Of a stretch of DNA of 12,150 nt, positions 1-7,354 are shown piece after piece. This DNA comes from Nitrospira sp. (GTDB taxonomy: Bacteria; Nitrospirota; Nitrospiria; Nitrospirales; Nitrospiraceae), in NCBI GenBank assembly GCA_015904045.1, contig JABMDG010000405.1, positions 1 to 12,150 of the forward strand, written 5' to 3'. The notes beneath the pieces are model-generated. The model was not told the DNA's origin. It searched no databases and saw only the letters and a list, made by a program, of their open reading frames with translations. The translations under genes and the position numbers were made by a program. How positions within the stretch are numbered: position 1 is the first letter of the stretch; each line of letters begins with the position of its first letter.

Positions 1-1
1 C

Positions 2-79
2 GGCTTCTGGCCCGCGATGGTCGGATCACTCGTGTTGTATATGGGCTGCATAGGCGCCTTGCGGCTTTGGCTGCGCTGA
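2..79 (+). CDS. C-terminal end of an unidentified, probably membrane, protein (partial)
   Basis: An open frame enters from the left edge and ends at TGA 77-79. The 25 visible residues are strongly hydrophobic (a stretch like MVGSLVLYMGCIGAL) and finish in a short basic tail, RLWLR. That is what the last membrane helix of an integral membrane protein looks like. Too little is present to name a family. The coding claim rests only on frame, composition and the position just before a promoter-like gap leading to the next gene. It could be a chance open frame. Confidence 0.45.
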   Translation, partial: GFWPAMVGSLVLYMGCIGALRLWLR

Positions 80-111
80 GTCCAATAATTAACGCTCTCC
101 TCGAATCCTCA

Positions 112-140
112 TTGAAGGGATCAGGCGAGGCTGCTAGGAT
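112..140 (+). promoter_or_regulatory. Candidate sigma70-type promoter for the uvrA-family gene
   Basis: TTGAAG (112-117) and TAGGAT (135-140) are separated by exactly 17 bases, each matching the consensus at four of six positions. Transcription would begin near 147, giving a leader of about 23 bases that includes the GGGAG ribosome binding site at 158-162. It sits in the only gap upstream of the gene. No LexA-type operator is recognisable here, so SOS control is not supported by what I can see. Confidence 0.42.
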
Positions 141-169
141 TTCCCATTTTCTTGTTGGGAGTCCATGTT

Positions 170-2959
170 ATGAAGCCAGCCCCTAGGGCCTCGGATCTCA
201 TTTCCCTCCTCATCATCGAAGGCGCGCGGCAAAATAACCTCAAGAACGTCTCGCTCCAGATTCCTCACGACAAAGTCACCGCCATTACCGGCGTCTCCGG
301 ATCGGGGAAATCCTCCTTGGCATTCGACACTCTGTTCGCCGAAGGCCAATGGCGCTACGTCGAATCGCTCTCGACCTATGCCCGCATGTTCCTCGACAAA
401 GTGGCCCGCCCCGACGTGGACCGCATCCTGAATGTGCGCCCGGCCATCGCGATCGAGCAGAAGAATCAGGTGCGCACGGCCCGTTCGACCGTCGGCACCA
501 CCACGGAAATTGCCGATCTCTTGCGGCTGCTCTTCGCCAAGATCGGCAAGCCGACCTGTCCGGATTGCCGTCAGGAAGCCCGCTCGTTTCATCCGGATGC
601 GGTCACGGAGGACCTGCTCCGGCGGTTCCCGGAAGCCAGAGCGATGGTGTTATTTCCGGTCACTCCGCCCTCGGCAAAGACGGAAGCATCGTTCATCCAA
701 TCGCTGCTCACCCGTGGATTTACAAGGCTGAAAGTAGGCGGCGACATTGTTTCGCTCCAAGAGATCACCCCCTCATCGCTCCACAAGCAGCAGGCTCTCC
801 ACGTGGTGCTCGACCGCCTGATCATCAGGGAGATCGACCGGACGCGGCTGGCCGAGGCCGTGGAAACCGCGCTGCGTGAAGGCGAGGGCCGTTGCGCCAT
901 CGAGATCATCGGGCACGGCCTTCAGACATACAGCACCAGTTTTCTGTGCCAAGGCTGCGGGCGGGCATTCGAGCCGCTCCGGCCTATCCTCTTTTCATTT
1001 AACCACCCGCTTGGCGCCTGCCCCGAATGCAAGGGATTCGGCAATGTCCTGCGTTACGATCCGGAGTTGGTAATTCCGGACCACAACAAATCACTGGCAC
1101 AAGGCGCCATCGAGCCCTGGAGCAAGCCCAGCACAGATTGGTGGCAACAACAGATGTTGCTCGCCATGAAACGCACAGGCGTTGACCTCACCGCGCCGTA
1201 CCGGCTGCTCCCGAAAGACATACAGCAACGGCTCTGGACCGGAGACAAGTCGTTCGAGGGCATCAACGAGTTCTTCGAGTACTTGGAAGGCAAGCGGTAC
1301 AAACTACACGTGCGCGTGCTGCTCAGCCGCTACCGCACACCCTTCGATTGTCCCGGTTGCCGAGGCAGCCGCCTGAGGCGGGACGCCCGATTCGTGAAGA
1401 TTGCCGGCCGCGACATTCATGAGATCTCGGAACTCACCATCGAACAGGTGGCCGCATGGATGGAGTCGTTGCCGCTACGCCCCACGGAACAGGACATTGC
1501 CAAGGACATCCTGCGGCAACTGCGCGCAAAACTCGGCTTTCTTCTGCGAGTCGGCCTCGGCTACCTGACACTCGCCCGGCAAACGAAAACACTGTCGGGC
1601 GGTGAAGCGCAGCGTGTCTCGCTCGCCAACCAGCTCGGCGCCCGGCTGGTCGGCACGCTGTATGTGCTCGACGAGCCCACGATCGGGCTGCATGCGCGGG
1701 ACACAGACCTGCTCGCCGGTATTCTCAAAGACCTGGCGGCAGACGGCAATACCGTCGTAGTCGTTGAGCATGACCGGCATATGATCGAGTCGGCCAATTA
1801 TGTGGTTGAAATGGGGCCGCGATCGGGAGAACAGGGCGGACGCATCGTCTGTGCCGCTCCCTTCGAGACCTTCATACGCGATCCTCATGCCACAACAGCC
1901 CGCTATCTTCGCGGAGAAGACTCCATTCCGCTGCCGAAATCTCGGCGCCCCGGATCAGGACAATTCCTCGTCGTCGCCGGCGCGGCGGAACATAATCTCA
2001 AAGACCTCCTCGTGCGTATCCCGCTCGGCATGTTCGTTTGCGTGACCGGCGTCTCAGGGTCCGGCAAGAGTACCTTGGTAGAAGATACCCTGTACCGTGC
2101 ACTCGCCCGTGCCTTCCGCATCGAGTCGCTCCCCATGGGCCGCTTCAAAGCCATCAAGGGCATCGAACATCTCAAGGGCGTTCGGCTCATCGACCAGCAA
2201 CCGATCGGCCGCACCCCACGCTCCAATCCCATCACCTATCTGAAAGCCTTTGACGATATCCGCCAGCTTTTTTCCGGCGAACGGGAGGCAATCCGCCAAG
2301 GGCTGACGGCGGGCCACTTCTCCTTCAACACACCCGGCGGACGGTGCAACCGATGCGAAGGGGCCGGCGTCGAAAAGCTGGAGATGTATTTTTTCGAAGA
2401 CATCTACGCTCCCTGCGAACTGTGCGAGGGGAAACGGTTCACGCCGAAGGTCCTGGGCATTCGTTATCGGGATAGGACAATTTCAGACGTCCTCGCCATG
2501 ACGATCGATGAGGCCCTGTCGTTTTTCACCGGCACGCCGAAGCTCCAAGGACGGTTGCACTTGCTGTCGTCGATCGGCCTGGGTTACCTGCGCCTCGGCC
2601 AGGCAGCGACAACCCTCTCAGGCGGAGAAGCCCAGCGGTTGAAAGTCGCGGCAGAGTTGAAAGACGGAGCGGCGAAGGATTGGCTCTATATCATGGATGA
2701 GCCCACAACGGGCTTGCACTTCGACGACATCAAGAAATTGCTGGCCGTCTTACACAAGCTTGTGAATGCCGGCAACACCCTCGTGGTGGTGGAACATAAT
2801 CTGGACGTGATCAAGTCGGCCGATTGGATCATCGATCTCGGCCCGGAAGGCGGCGCGGCCGGCGGGCAAATCGTGGCGGAAGGGCGTCCGGAACAAGTAG
2901 CCAAGGTAGCGGCATCCCATACGGGACGGTTTCTGGCGAAGATTCTAGCGGATGGCTAG
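170..2959 (+). CDS. uvrA: UvrA-family excinuclease ATPase (paralogue-type UvrA)
   Basis: This 929-residue protein belongs to the UvrA family, the dimeric ATPase that recognises damaged DNA and loads UvrB in nucleotide excision repair (E. coli UvrA is 940). It has two ABC ATPase modules. Module 1 has Walker A around 41-49 (GVSGSGKSS), signature LSGGEAQR at 475-482 and Walker B DE at 501-502. Module 2 has Walker A at 627-635, signature at 816-823 and Walker B DE at 843-844. Cysteine pairs C260/C263 with C284/C287, and C726/C729 with C749/C752, form the family's zinc modules; further CxxC pairs lie at 130-133 and 394-397. A UvrB-binding-like region lies at about 134-250. The ATG at 170 follows GGGAG by 7 nt and is preferred over the in-frame TTG at 152. 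The central stretch LEGKRYKLHVRVLLSRYR and the TYLKAFDDIR motif differ from what I recall of canonical UvrA, so this may be a second UvrA rather than the housekeeping copy. Confidence 0.93.
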   Translation: MKPAPRASDLISLLIIEGARQNNLKNVSLQIPHDKVTAITGVSGSGKSSLAFDTLFAEGQWRYVESLSTYARMFLDKVARPDVDRILNVRPAIAIEQKNQVRTARSTVGTTTEIADLLRLLFAKIGKPTCPDCRQEARSFHPDAVTEDLLRRFPEARAMVLFPVTPPSAKTEASFIQSLLTRGFTRLKVGGDIVSLQEITPSSLHKQQALHVVLDRLIIREIDRTRLAEAVETALREGEGRCAIEIIGHGLQTYSTSFLCQGCGRAFEPLRPILFSFNHPLGACPECKGFGNVLRYDPELVIPDHNKSLAQGAIEPWSKPSTDWWQQQMLLAMKRTGVDLTAPYRLLPKDIQQRLWTGDKSFEGINEFFEYLEGKRYKLHVRVLLSRYRTPFDCPGCRGSRLRRDARFVKIAGRDIHEISELTIEQVAAWMESLPLRPTEQDIAKDILRQLRAKLGFLLRVGLGYLTLARQTKTLSGGEAQRVSLANQLGARLVGTLYVLDEPTIGLHARDTDLLAGILKDLAADGNTVVVVEHDRHMIESANYVVEMGPRSGEQGGRIVCAAPFETFIRDPHATTARYLRGEDSIPLPKSRRPGSGQFLVVAGAAEHNLKDLLVRIPLGMFVCVTGVSGSGKSTLVEDTLYRALARAFRIESLPMGRFKAIKGIEHLKGVRLIDQQPIGRTPRSNPITYLKAFDDIRQLFSGEREAIRQGLTAGHFSFNTPGGRCNRCEGAGVEKLEMYFFEDIYAPCELCEGKRFTPKVLGIRYRDRTISDVLAMTIDEALSFFTGTPKLQGRLHLLSSIGLGYLRLGQAATTLSGGEAQRLKVAAELKDGAAKDWLYIMDEPTTGLHFDDIKKLLAVLHKLVNAGNTLVVVEHNLDVIKSADWIIDLGPEGGAAGGQIVAEGRPEQVAKVAASHTGRFLAKILADG

Positions 2960-2963
2960 CAAG

Positions 2964-3006
2964 AGCCAAGTTTTGTAGTTGGCTGAACTAACCGCTACTC
3001 TAGCGG
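2964..3006. terminator. Two tandem small hairpins between converging genes
   Basis: The 79-base gap between the uvrA-family stop and the DUF3422 stop holds two perfect 6-bp inverted repeats. The first is AGCCAA (2964-2969) with TTGGCT (2979-2984) around a 9-base loop. The second is CCGCTA (2992-2997) with TAGCGG (3001-3006) around a 3-base loop. Neither is followed by a T-run on either strand, so these are at best weak or factor-assisted bidirectional terminators. The stems are short enough that chance is possible. Confidence 0.33.
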
Positions 3007-3038
3007 GGAATGGTACAGCACATGGGTAACGTCCGTGA

Positions 3039-4418
3039 TTACTGATCCGATTTTCCGTTCACTGGCTTCACCTGCTCGCCGGCCAGCTTCTTGTGCAGAT
3101 ACTTCCTGCTAAATTTCGTGACGGCGAAAGCCAGGCCAAGGGCGATGGGGACGAAGATGGCTGATGCCAGGTTGGCGTTGGCCAGCCAGCCCATTTCGGA
3201 GAATCCTTTGAACACGTACCCCATCAATCCAGCCAGATAGTAGGCAATCACGATCACCGATAGCCCTTCGACCGTGTGCTGCAGGAGCACCTGGCTCTTG
3301 GTTGTCTTATCCACACTTTGGAGCAGCGTCAGGTTCTGCGCCTCGACGATCAGGTCAACGCGCGTACGGATGATGCCGATAATCCCTTCAAACCCGTTTC
3401 GCAAGGTGTCGATCCGTTTCAAGAGCTGCTGATACCCCTCGGCGACACCGGTAATCCCCTTGAGAACATAGTCGGAGATGGGGCGATAGGCCTCCAGCGG
3501 TTTCTCTCCCAACGACGCCAGCGTCGAATGCACGATCTTGTCGTACGGCACCGCGGCCGACAATTCGAAATGTAGCTTGCCGGCCATGCGGTTCGTCTTC
3601 AGCAAATCCTGCGTCAGACTGTTCAGCCATCGTTGCAAGGTCTGCGAATCGGCATGGCCGATATGGTTAGTGATGATTTCGCGCTGTTGCAGATGGACCT
3701 GTTCGAATTTATAGACCTGATCGACCGCCGCGGAAAACAGCGGCTTCTGCATCAACAGCAGATGATAATAGGTCTCGATCCGCACCAGGACATCGACGAC
3801 CTCTTTCAGGTGCGACGGATTCGAACGAGGAGACCCGACGGTCACCCAATACCGTTCCCTCCCCTGTTCATCCGGTGTAAAACTAGTGAGCACGCTCGTG
3901 TGTTCGTCGAGGATATGGCTCCCGTACAGGCCCCGACCGGGAAGCAGCGATCGCACGCGCTCTGGCGATGGCGGCATGTCCGGCGTCAAGACAATATCCA
4001 ACCGGCAGACTTCCACCCCCAAGGCCGTCCCGGGAAATCGATAGCCCGGGAACGCCAACGGTCCGAATGCGACGCCGCTAGTTCCAGGTGGAGGAAGATG
4101 CCACAACTGGTAATTGTAATACTCGGTATGGGCCTGCCAGATGACAATGAGGCGGTCGCCGCTCTCCACTTCCTTGACGCCGTACCCGAAGGTGTCCCGC
4201 AAGACGGCGGTTTCTGCACCAATCTTGAGGGCCTCCAGCAACGATTGGAATTCCGAGCGGCTCTGTGGTCGCTGGGTCGGCGGGTCCGACATGCGGAAGG
4301 CCTTGTAATGCACATGCGCGGGGGCTCGCAGCCAGTCGATCAGGGGAATCTGAGGCTGCTCGTGCAATTTCCTCAACAACACATCGGTTGACGGACGCCC
4401 CGCTGGCGGCTGATTCAC
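3039..4418 (-). CDS. DUF3422-family membrane protein
   Basis: The 459-residue product matches DUF3422 proteins as I recall them: an early LHEQP motif, WQAHTEYYNY near the middle of the N-terminal half, a VRIETYYHLLLM helix, then the characteristic RTRVDLIVEAQN, LLQSVDK and HTVEGLSVIVIAYY series. Two hydrophobic segments near the C-terminus (about 385-405 and 415-434) should anchor it in the inner membrane, with a short basic tail after the second. The bulk of the protein is soluble and partly helical or coiled. The family's function is unknown. The start is GTG at 4418, chosen because AAGGAG (4424-4429) lies 5 nt before it. The gene begins 15 nt after the lipoprotein's stop, so co-transcription and probably coupled translation with that gene are likely. 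Confidence 0.85.
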   Translation of the reverse strand: MNQPPAGRPSTDVLLRKLHEQPQIPLIDWLRAPAHVHYKAFRMSDPPTQRPQSRSEFQSLLEALKIGAETAVLRDTFGYGVKEVESGDRLIVIWQAHTEYYNYQLWHLPPPGTSGVAFGPLAFPGYRFPGTALGVEVCRLDIVLTPDMPPSPERVRSLLPGRGLYGSHILDEHTSVLTSFTPDEQGRERYWVTVGSPRSNPSHLKEVVDVLVRIETYYHLLLMQKPLFSAAVDQVYKFEQVHLQQREIITNHIGHADSQTLQRWLNSLTQDLLKTNRMAGKLHFELSAAVPYDKIVHSTLASLGEKPLEAYRPISDYVLKGITGVAEGYQQLLKRIDTLRNGFEGIIGIIRTRVDLIVEAQNLTLLQSVDKTTKSQVLLQHTVEGLSVIVIAYYLAGLMGYVFKGFSEMGWLANANLASAIFVPIALGLAFAVTKFSRKYLHKKLAGEQVKPVNGKSDQ

Positions 4419-4423
4419 GTTTG

Positions 4424-4429
4424 CTCCTT
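4424..4429 (-). promoter_or_regulatory. Strong ribosome binding site fixing the DUF3422 GTG start
   Basis: On the minus strand AAGGAG ends 5 nt before GTG at 4418 and lies within the 15-base gap after the lipoprotein stop TAG (4436-4434). It supports a GTG start and ties this gene's translation to the upstream one. Confidence 0.8.
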
Positions 4430-4433
4430 CTAC

Positions 4434-5651
4434 CTACAATCCCGGCCGCTTTTCAGCGGTCACGTATACATCGAGGACTTGTTCCGCCCGCCTCACGTCG
4501 AGTTGCAAGACCTTTCCCGCTTCAACCCGGCACAGCCCCTTCGCCTCGCGTTCGGTCTTGATCCCTGACAGCGGCTCGCCGTTGCACGCCACGACACGAT
4601 CGCCGACCTTGAGCCCGGCCTTTTCAGCCGGCAGACCTCCCCGCAATTCCCTCACCAAATAGAATCGTCCCCCCTGCTCTTCCTGCAACTCCCAGTAAAC
4701 ACCGATCCGCCCGGACCCCAACAGTCCGGCCTGCGTGCCGAACTGGGTAAGTATCCGATGTACGATCAGGCGCGCGGAGCTTTCCGGATTGTCGTTTGTT
4801 GGATCGGTAAGATGTCCTTGCCCGCTGAACAGGAGCAGGCCGGTTTCCACATCGATCATCCGCAAGGCCAACGACACGCTGTTGGTGCGCTCCTGCTCAT
4901 GCCGTTCCCATTGCTGCACCTCCCCGACGATGACGGCTTGTGCCCCGACCAACTTACCGATTTTTAGCGCATTCGCGTCGTCGGCATGGGTCAGCTGGAT
5001 GACCTGCTCCCGCAACACGTCGTCCAGCTGAGCCCGTTCGACCATGTGCACATCGAGATCCAGCATCAGGGTGGTCACGATGCCCGCCACTCGGGAGCCG
5101 GTTCCTTGCGCGCCGGGGGCATCGTCAAACAGCATCACCGCCATCGTCTGGTACCGACCAATCGTGTCTCGATCAATCGGCCCTCTCCCCGAGACCACCG
5201 GATCCGGTCTCGCCCACGACCCGCCTCCACCGGAAGGCGCGCCGACTGCGACGCACGCACGCCGCCTCTGCGCGATGGCGGTCGGCACTCCCCAGGCACA
5301 GAGCTCGTTGTCAATCAGCACGACATGCTGCGGCTGCTCGCGTTGATCGGACAGGAAGTTCGTGATCGGATAGACCAGGCAACCGCCAACCCACATCGAG
5401 AGCGGACAATAGGCCACCTCGTACCACCATTGCTTCCTGGTTGTGAGGGAATACTCCCAGACCAGCACCCGCCCATCGTCCTTGACCACGCGGTCCGGAT
5501 GCCCGATGTGATCGAGCACCTGCGCCTTGGTCATCGGGACGGCAAGCCGATCCAGCTTCGCCTCGGACTTGATCAGGGCATAGCCGACACCGCAGCCTGA
5601 CATCAGCGTCCACACCAGAAGTATGATTGCACCGCTCAGGATCGATCGCAT
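4434..5651 (-). CDS. Envelope lipoprotein with BamE/SmpA-like, CsgG-like and PDZ-like regions
   Basis: From the ATG at 5651 this is a 405-residue protein. Residues 1-20 form a lipoprotein signal: basic start, hydrophobic core, then LMSGC with C20 as the lipidation site. Residues about 38-68 (MTKAQVLDHIGHPDRVV, then VLVWEYSL) resemble the BamE/SmpA repeat. A Gly/Pro-rich linker runs at about 135-165. Residues about 168-305 resemble the CsgG/LpoB-type fold: AVMLFDD, a VERAQLDDVLREQ segment, then KLVGAQAVIVGEV and an MIDVETGLLLFSGQG strand pair. The last ~90 residues hold a PDZ-like GLPAEKAGLKVGDRVVACNGEPL. This suggests a periplasmic, membrane-tethered scaffold; its partner is unknown. In-frame starts at 5681 (ATG) and 5717 (TTG) exist but would bury the signal peptide. 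It lies 84 nt after yqgE and 15 nt before DUF3422, suggesting an operon. Domain calls are from motif memory, not a search. Confidence 0.78.
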   Translation of the reverse strand: MRSILSGAIILLVWTLMSGCGVGYALIKSEAKLDRLAVPMTKAQVLDHIGHPDRVVKDDGRVLVWEYSLTTRKQWWYEVAYCPLSMWVGGCLVYPITNFLSDQREQPQHVVLIDNELCAWGVPTAIAQRRRACVAVGAPSGGGGSWARPDPVVSGRGPIDRDTIGRYQTMAVMLFDDAPGAQGTGSRVAGIVTTLMLDLDVHMVERAQLDDVLREQVIQLTHADDANALKIGKLVGAQAVIVGEVQQWERHEQERTNSVSLALRMIDVETGLLLFSGQGHLTDPTNDNPESSARLIVHRILTQFGTQAGLLGSGRIGVYWELQEEQGGRFYLVRELRGGLPAEKAGLKVGDRVVACNGEPLSGIKTEREAKGLCRVEAGKVLQLDVRRAEQVLDVYVTAEKRPGL

Positions 5652-5735
5652 GCGCGCGCCATACCTCTCAGCCGTCGGCATGTGAAGAGCGTAGCACTCC
5701 GTTGGGAACGGCTGCAATGGAGATTGTGCGGGAAA

Positions 5736-6296
5736 TCAATTAGAGGAGGGATCGAACGGCATATCTGCGTAAGGCCGATAGGACTCATCCAGCGTGCGCA
5801 ATAACTCACCCCAGACCAACTCGGGGTCTGTTTCAAACACCCACTTGGGATCAGCAGGGACCAGGATCCACGAACCGGTCTTCAGCTCGTTTTCCAATTG
5901 CCCTGGCCCCCACCCCGAATAGCCCAGATACGCGCGGAAGGATTCCTTGCTGCCGGTCTCGGTCAGAATCCGCTCCACCATGCCTATATCGCCACCCAGA
6001 CACACCCCGTCGAATACGGGATGGGCATTCTCTGGAAACTGGCTCCCCCGATAGAGCAGCATGACCTGGTTCGTCTGCACCGGACCGCCGGCATAGAGCA
6101 CGTGGCCGGCCCCTTCGATGATCGGCACCTGCGGCAGCGCTTCGGAAATAGACATGGCCGTCGGACGGTTGACCACCATACCCAAGGCGCCTTCCGGCCC
6201 ATGTTCGCACAGCAGCACCACCGTCTGACGGAAATTGGGGTCGCGCAGACTAGGGGCGGCGATCAGAAAGATACCTTTGCTGAGTTTCGGTTCCAC
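5736..6296 (-). CDS. yqgE: YqgE/AlgH family protein (UPF0301)
   Basis: The 186-residue product is full length for the YqgE/AlgH family. Diagnostic features are the N-terminal KGIFLIAAPSLRDPNFRQTV, then CEHGPEGALGMVVNRP, the YAGGPVQ loop, and LGYSGWGPGQLENEL followed by a WILVPAD segment. These are cytosolic proteins of unclear biochemical role; the AlgH name comes from an effect on alginate regulation in Pseudomonas. The start is GTG at 6296, supported by AGGA 7 nt upstream, and the protein begins where family members usually do. Downstream are the lipoprotein and DUF3422 genes on the same strand, so this may be the first gene of a three-gene envelope unit. The upstream gap of 206 bases contains a dispersed repeat and no strong promoter. 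Confidence 0.93.
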   Translation of the reverse strand: MEPKLSKGIFLIAAPSLRDPNFRQTVVLLCEHGPEGALGMVVNRPTAMSISEALPQVPIIEGAGHVLYAGGPVQTNQVMLLYRGSQFPENAHPVFDGVCLGGDIGMVERILTETGSKESFRAYLGYSGWGPGQLENELKTGSWILVPADPKWVFETDPELVWGELLRTLDESYRPYADMPFDPSSN

Positions 6297-6363
6297 GCAG
6301 AAATCCTACCGCGCTTGTCTCCTGCACGCAAGCCTGAACCCTACTGGGTGTTTGTTCCTCGGA

Positions 6364-6440
6364 AAGCGTATCTCGTATCTGGCAAGCAAAGAGATGGCCT
6401 CTTCCGTCTGTCCTGCGCTTCACGCTTCACGAGATACGAA
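6364..6440. repeat. Dispersed intergenic repeat, copy A, with terminal inverted repeats
   Basis: A palindromic element lies in the gap between the nitrilase and yqgE genes. Its ends are CGTATCTCGT (6367-6376) and ACGAGATACG (6429-6438), a perfect 10-bp inverted pair, enclosing a smaller inverted pair AAGAG (6389-6393)/CTCTT (6399-6403). A second copy lies at 9719-9786 in the same orientation. Between copies the left arms match at 23 of 26 positions and the right arms at 27 of 30, while the centres differ. A lone AAGCGTATC at 6483-6491 may be a decayed extra arm. No coding capacity is evident. It looks like a MITE- or REP-like chromosomal repeat. Confidence 0.75.
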
Positions 6441-6502
6441 CGACGAAGCGCGGAACAGCGGATCAGCGATTGCGGGGCGAAGAAGCGTATCGGTCATGCA
6501 GG

Positions 6503-7294
6503 CTATGTCTTATAGAGCCCTGCACGGCGATCGCGCAACAGATCGTTATACCGATTCAGCTGTTTGTTGCGCGCTTCGGTGGGATCGATGTCGAGCACGG
6601 CAAGATCTTCGCCGTCGCGGGAAGCCCGATACCGGATGACGCCCTTGGGTGTGACGAGCTCACTATTCCCGATGTAGGTCAACCGGTCCTTCCCTCCACG
6701 GGCTTCGCTGCCGATGCGATTGCAGGTAATGGCAAACACTCGATTCTCCAGACATCGCACCGGCATGGAATCCGGGCAGTTCGGCAGCACGAGGTTGGAC
6801 GGATGACAAATGATGTCGGCCCCCTGCAGGGCCAGGGAACGGGCCGCTTCGGGGTAGTACCAATCGAAACAAATCATCACGCCGATCTTCGCCACGCCGA
6901 TATCCCATACTTGAAATCCGCTATCACCCGGCGTGAAGAACAGGGTTTCTTCATAAAACAGGTGTGTTTTGCGATAGCAGCCGAGAAACCCGGATGGTCC
7001 CACAATGACCGCAGAGTTGTAGCAGTGTGAACCGGATTGTTCCGGCAGACCGGCGACAATGTGCATCCGGCGTCGCTTGGCCACATCCACCAAGCGGCGG
7101 ACCGTCTGGCCGTCAGGGACCGGCTCGGCCAGCCCCTGCGCCTCCTCCTGTGACACGAATTGATAGCCCGACGCAAAGAGCTCCGGCAGAACGATGAGGT
7201 CGGCCTCCGTCTGCTCCAGCCTTGCCGTCACCCGATCGAGATTCTTGGCCACTTCGCCAAACAGCGGATCGTATTGATAGAACCCAACGCGCAC
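6503..7294 (-). CDS. Nitrilase-superfamily carbon-nitrogen hydrolase
   Basis: The 263-residue protein is a complete nitrilase-superfamily enzyme, which hydrolyses amide or nitrile C-N bonds through a Glu-Lys-Cys triad. All three are visible: E38 in LPELFASGY, K109 in YRKTHLF and C142 in ICFDWYYPEA. Downstream are the GADIICHPSNL strand and a CLENRVFAITCNR segment typical of the fold. Length matches single-domain amidase or carbamoylase branches (about 260-290). I cannot assign a substrate; the superfamily includes N-carbamoyl hydrolases and omega-amidases. I chose the GTG at 7294, with a GGGGAAG-type site about 8 nt upstream. An in-frame TTG at 7318 would lie in the tail of the smbP terminator, and the ATG at 7314 is out of frame. 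It is probably not in the same transcript as yqgE, because a repeat separates them. Confidence 0.9.
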   Translation of the reverse strand: MRVGFYQYDPLFGEVAKNLDRVTARLEQTEADLIVLPELFASGYQFVSQEEAQGLAEPVPDGQTVRRLVDVAKRRRMHIVAGLPEQSGSHCYNSAVIVGPSGFLGCYRKTHLFYEETLFFTPGDSGFQVWDIGVAKIGVMICFDWYYPEAARSLALQGADIICHPSNLVLPNCPDSMPVRCLENRVFAITCNRIGSEARGGKDRLTYIGNSELVTPKGVIRYRASRDGEDLAVLDIDPTEARNKQLNRYNDLLRDRRAGLYKT

Positions 7295-7316
7295 GGACGT
7301 CGCTTCCCCTTCATGC

Positions 7317-7349
7317 AAAAACGGGCAGGGTGTTGTCCCCTGCCCGTTT
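7317..7349 (-). terminator. Strong intrinsic terminator after smbP
   Basis: Read on the minus strand, a perfect 12-bp stem (AAACGGGCAGGG read as 7349-7338 with 7330-7319 on the opposite arm) encloses a 7-base loop and runs into five T residues (7321-7317). The GC-rich stem plus T-run is a textbook Rho-independent terminator. It lies 40 bases past the smbP stop and only about 22 bases before the nitrilase start codon. On the plus strand the stem is followed only by TTTGGG, so termination in that direction would be weaker. Confidence 0.88.
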
Positions 7350-7354
7350 GGGCT

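Noticed and set aside
165..173. A two-codon mini-ORF (ATG TTA TGA) overlapping the uvrA-family start.
   Set aside because: It lies only 2 nt from the ribosome binding site, too close for use; this looks like a chance overlap.
3633..4391. A 252-codon plus-strand frame opposite DUF3422.
   Set aside because: It is antisense to a gene with clear family motifs and a strong ribosome binding site; no domain is recognisable.
6297..6335. TTGCGT-N17-TAGGAT upstream of yqgE as a promoter.
   Set aside because: The -10 would overlap the ribosome binding site and start transcription at the GTG itself; a leaderless mRNA is unlikely with that good AGGA site.
6364..6440. The repeats as a CRISPR array.
   Set aside because: There are only two copies about 3.3 kb apart, with no regular spacers and no cas genes.
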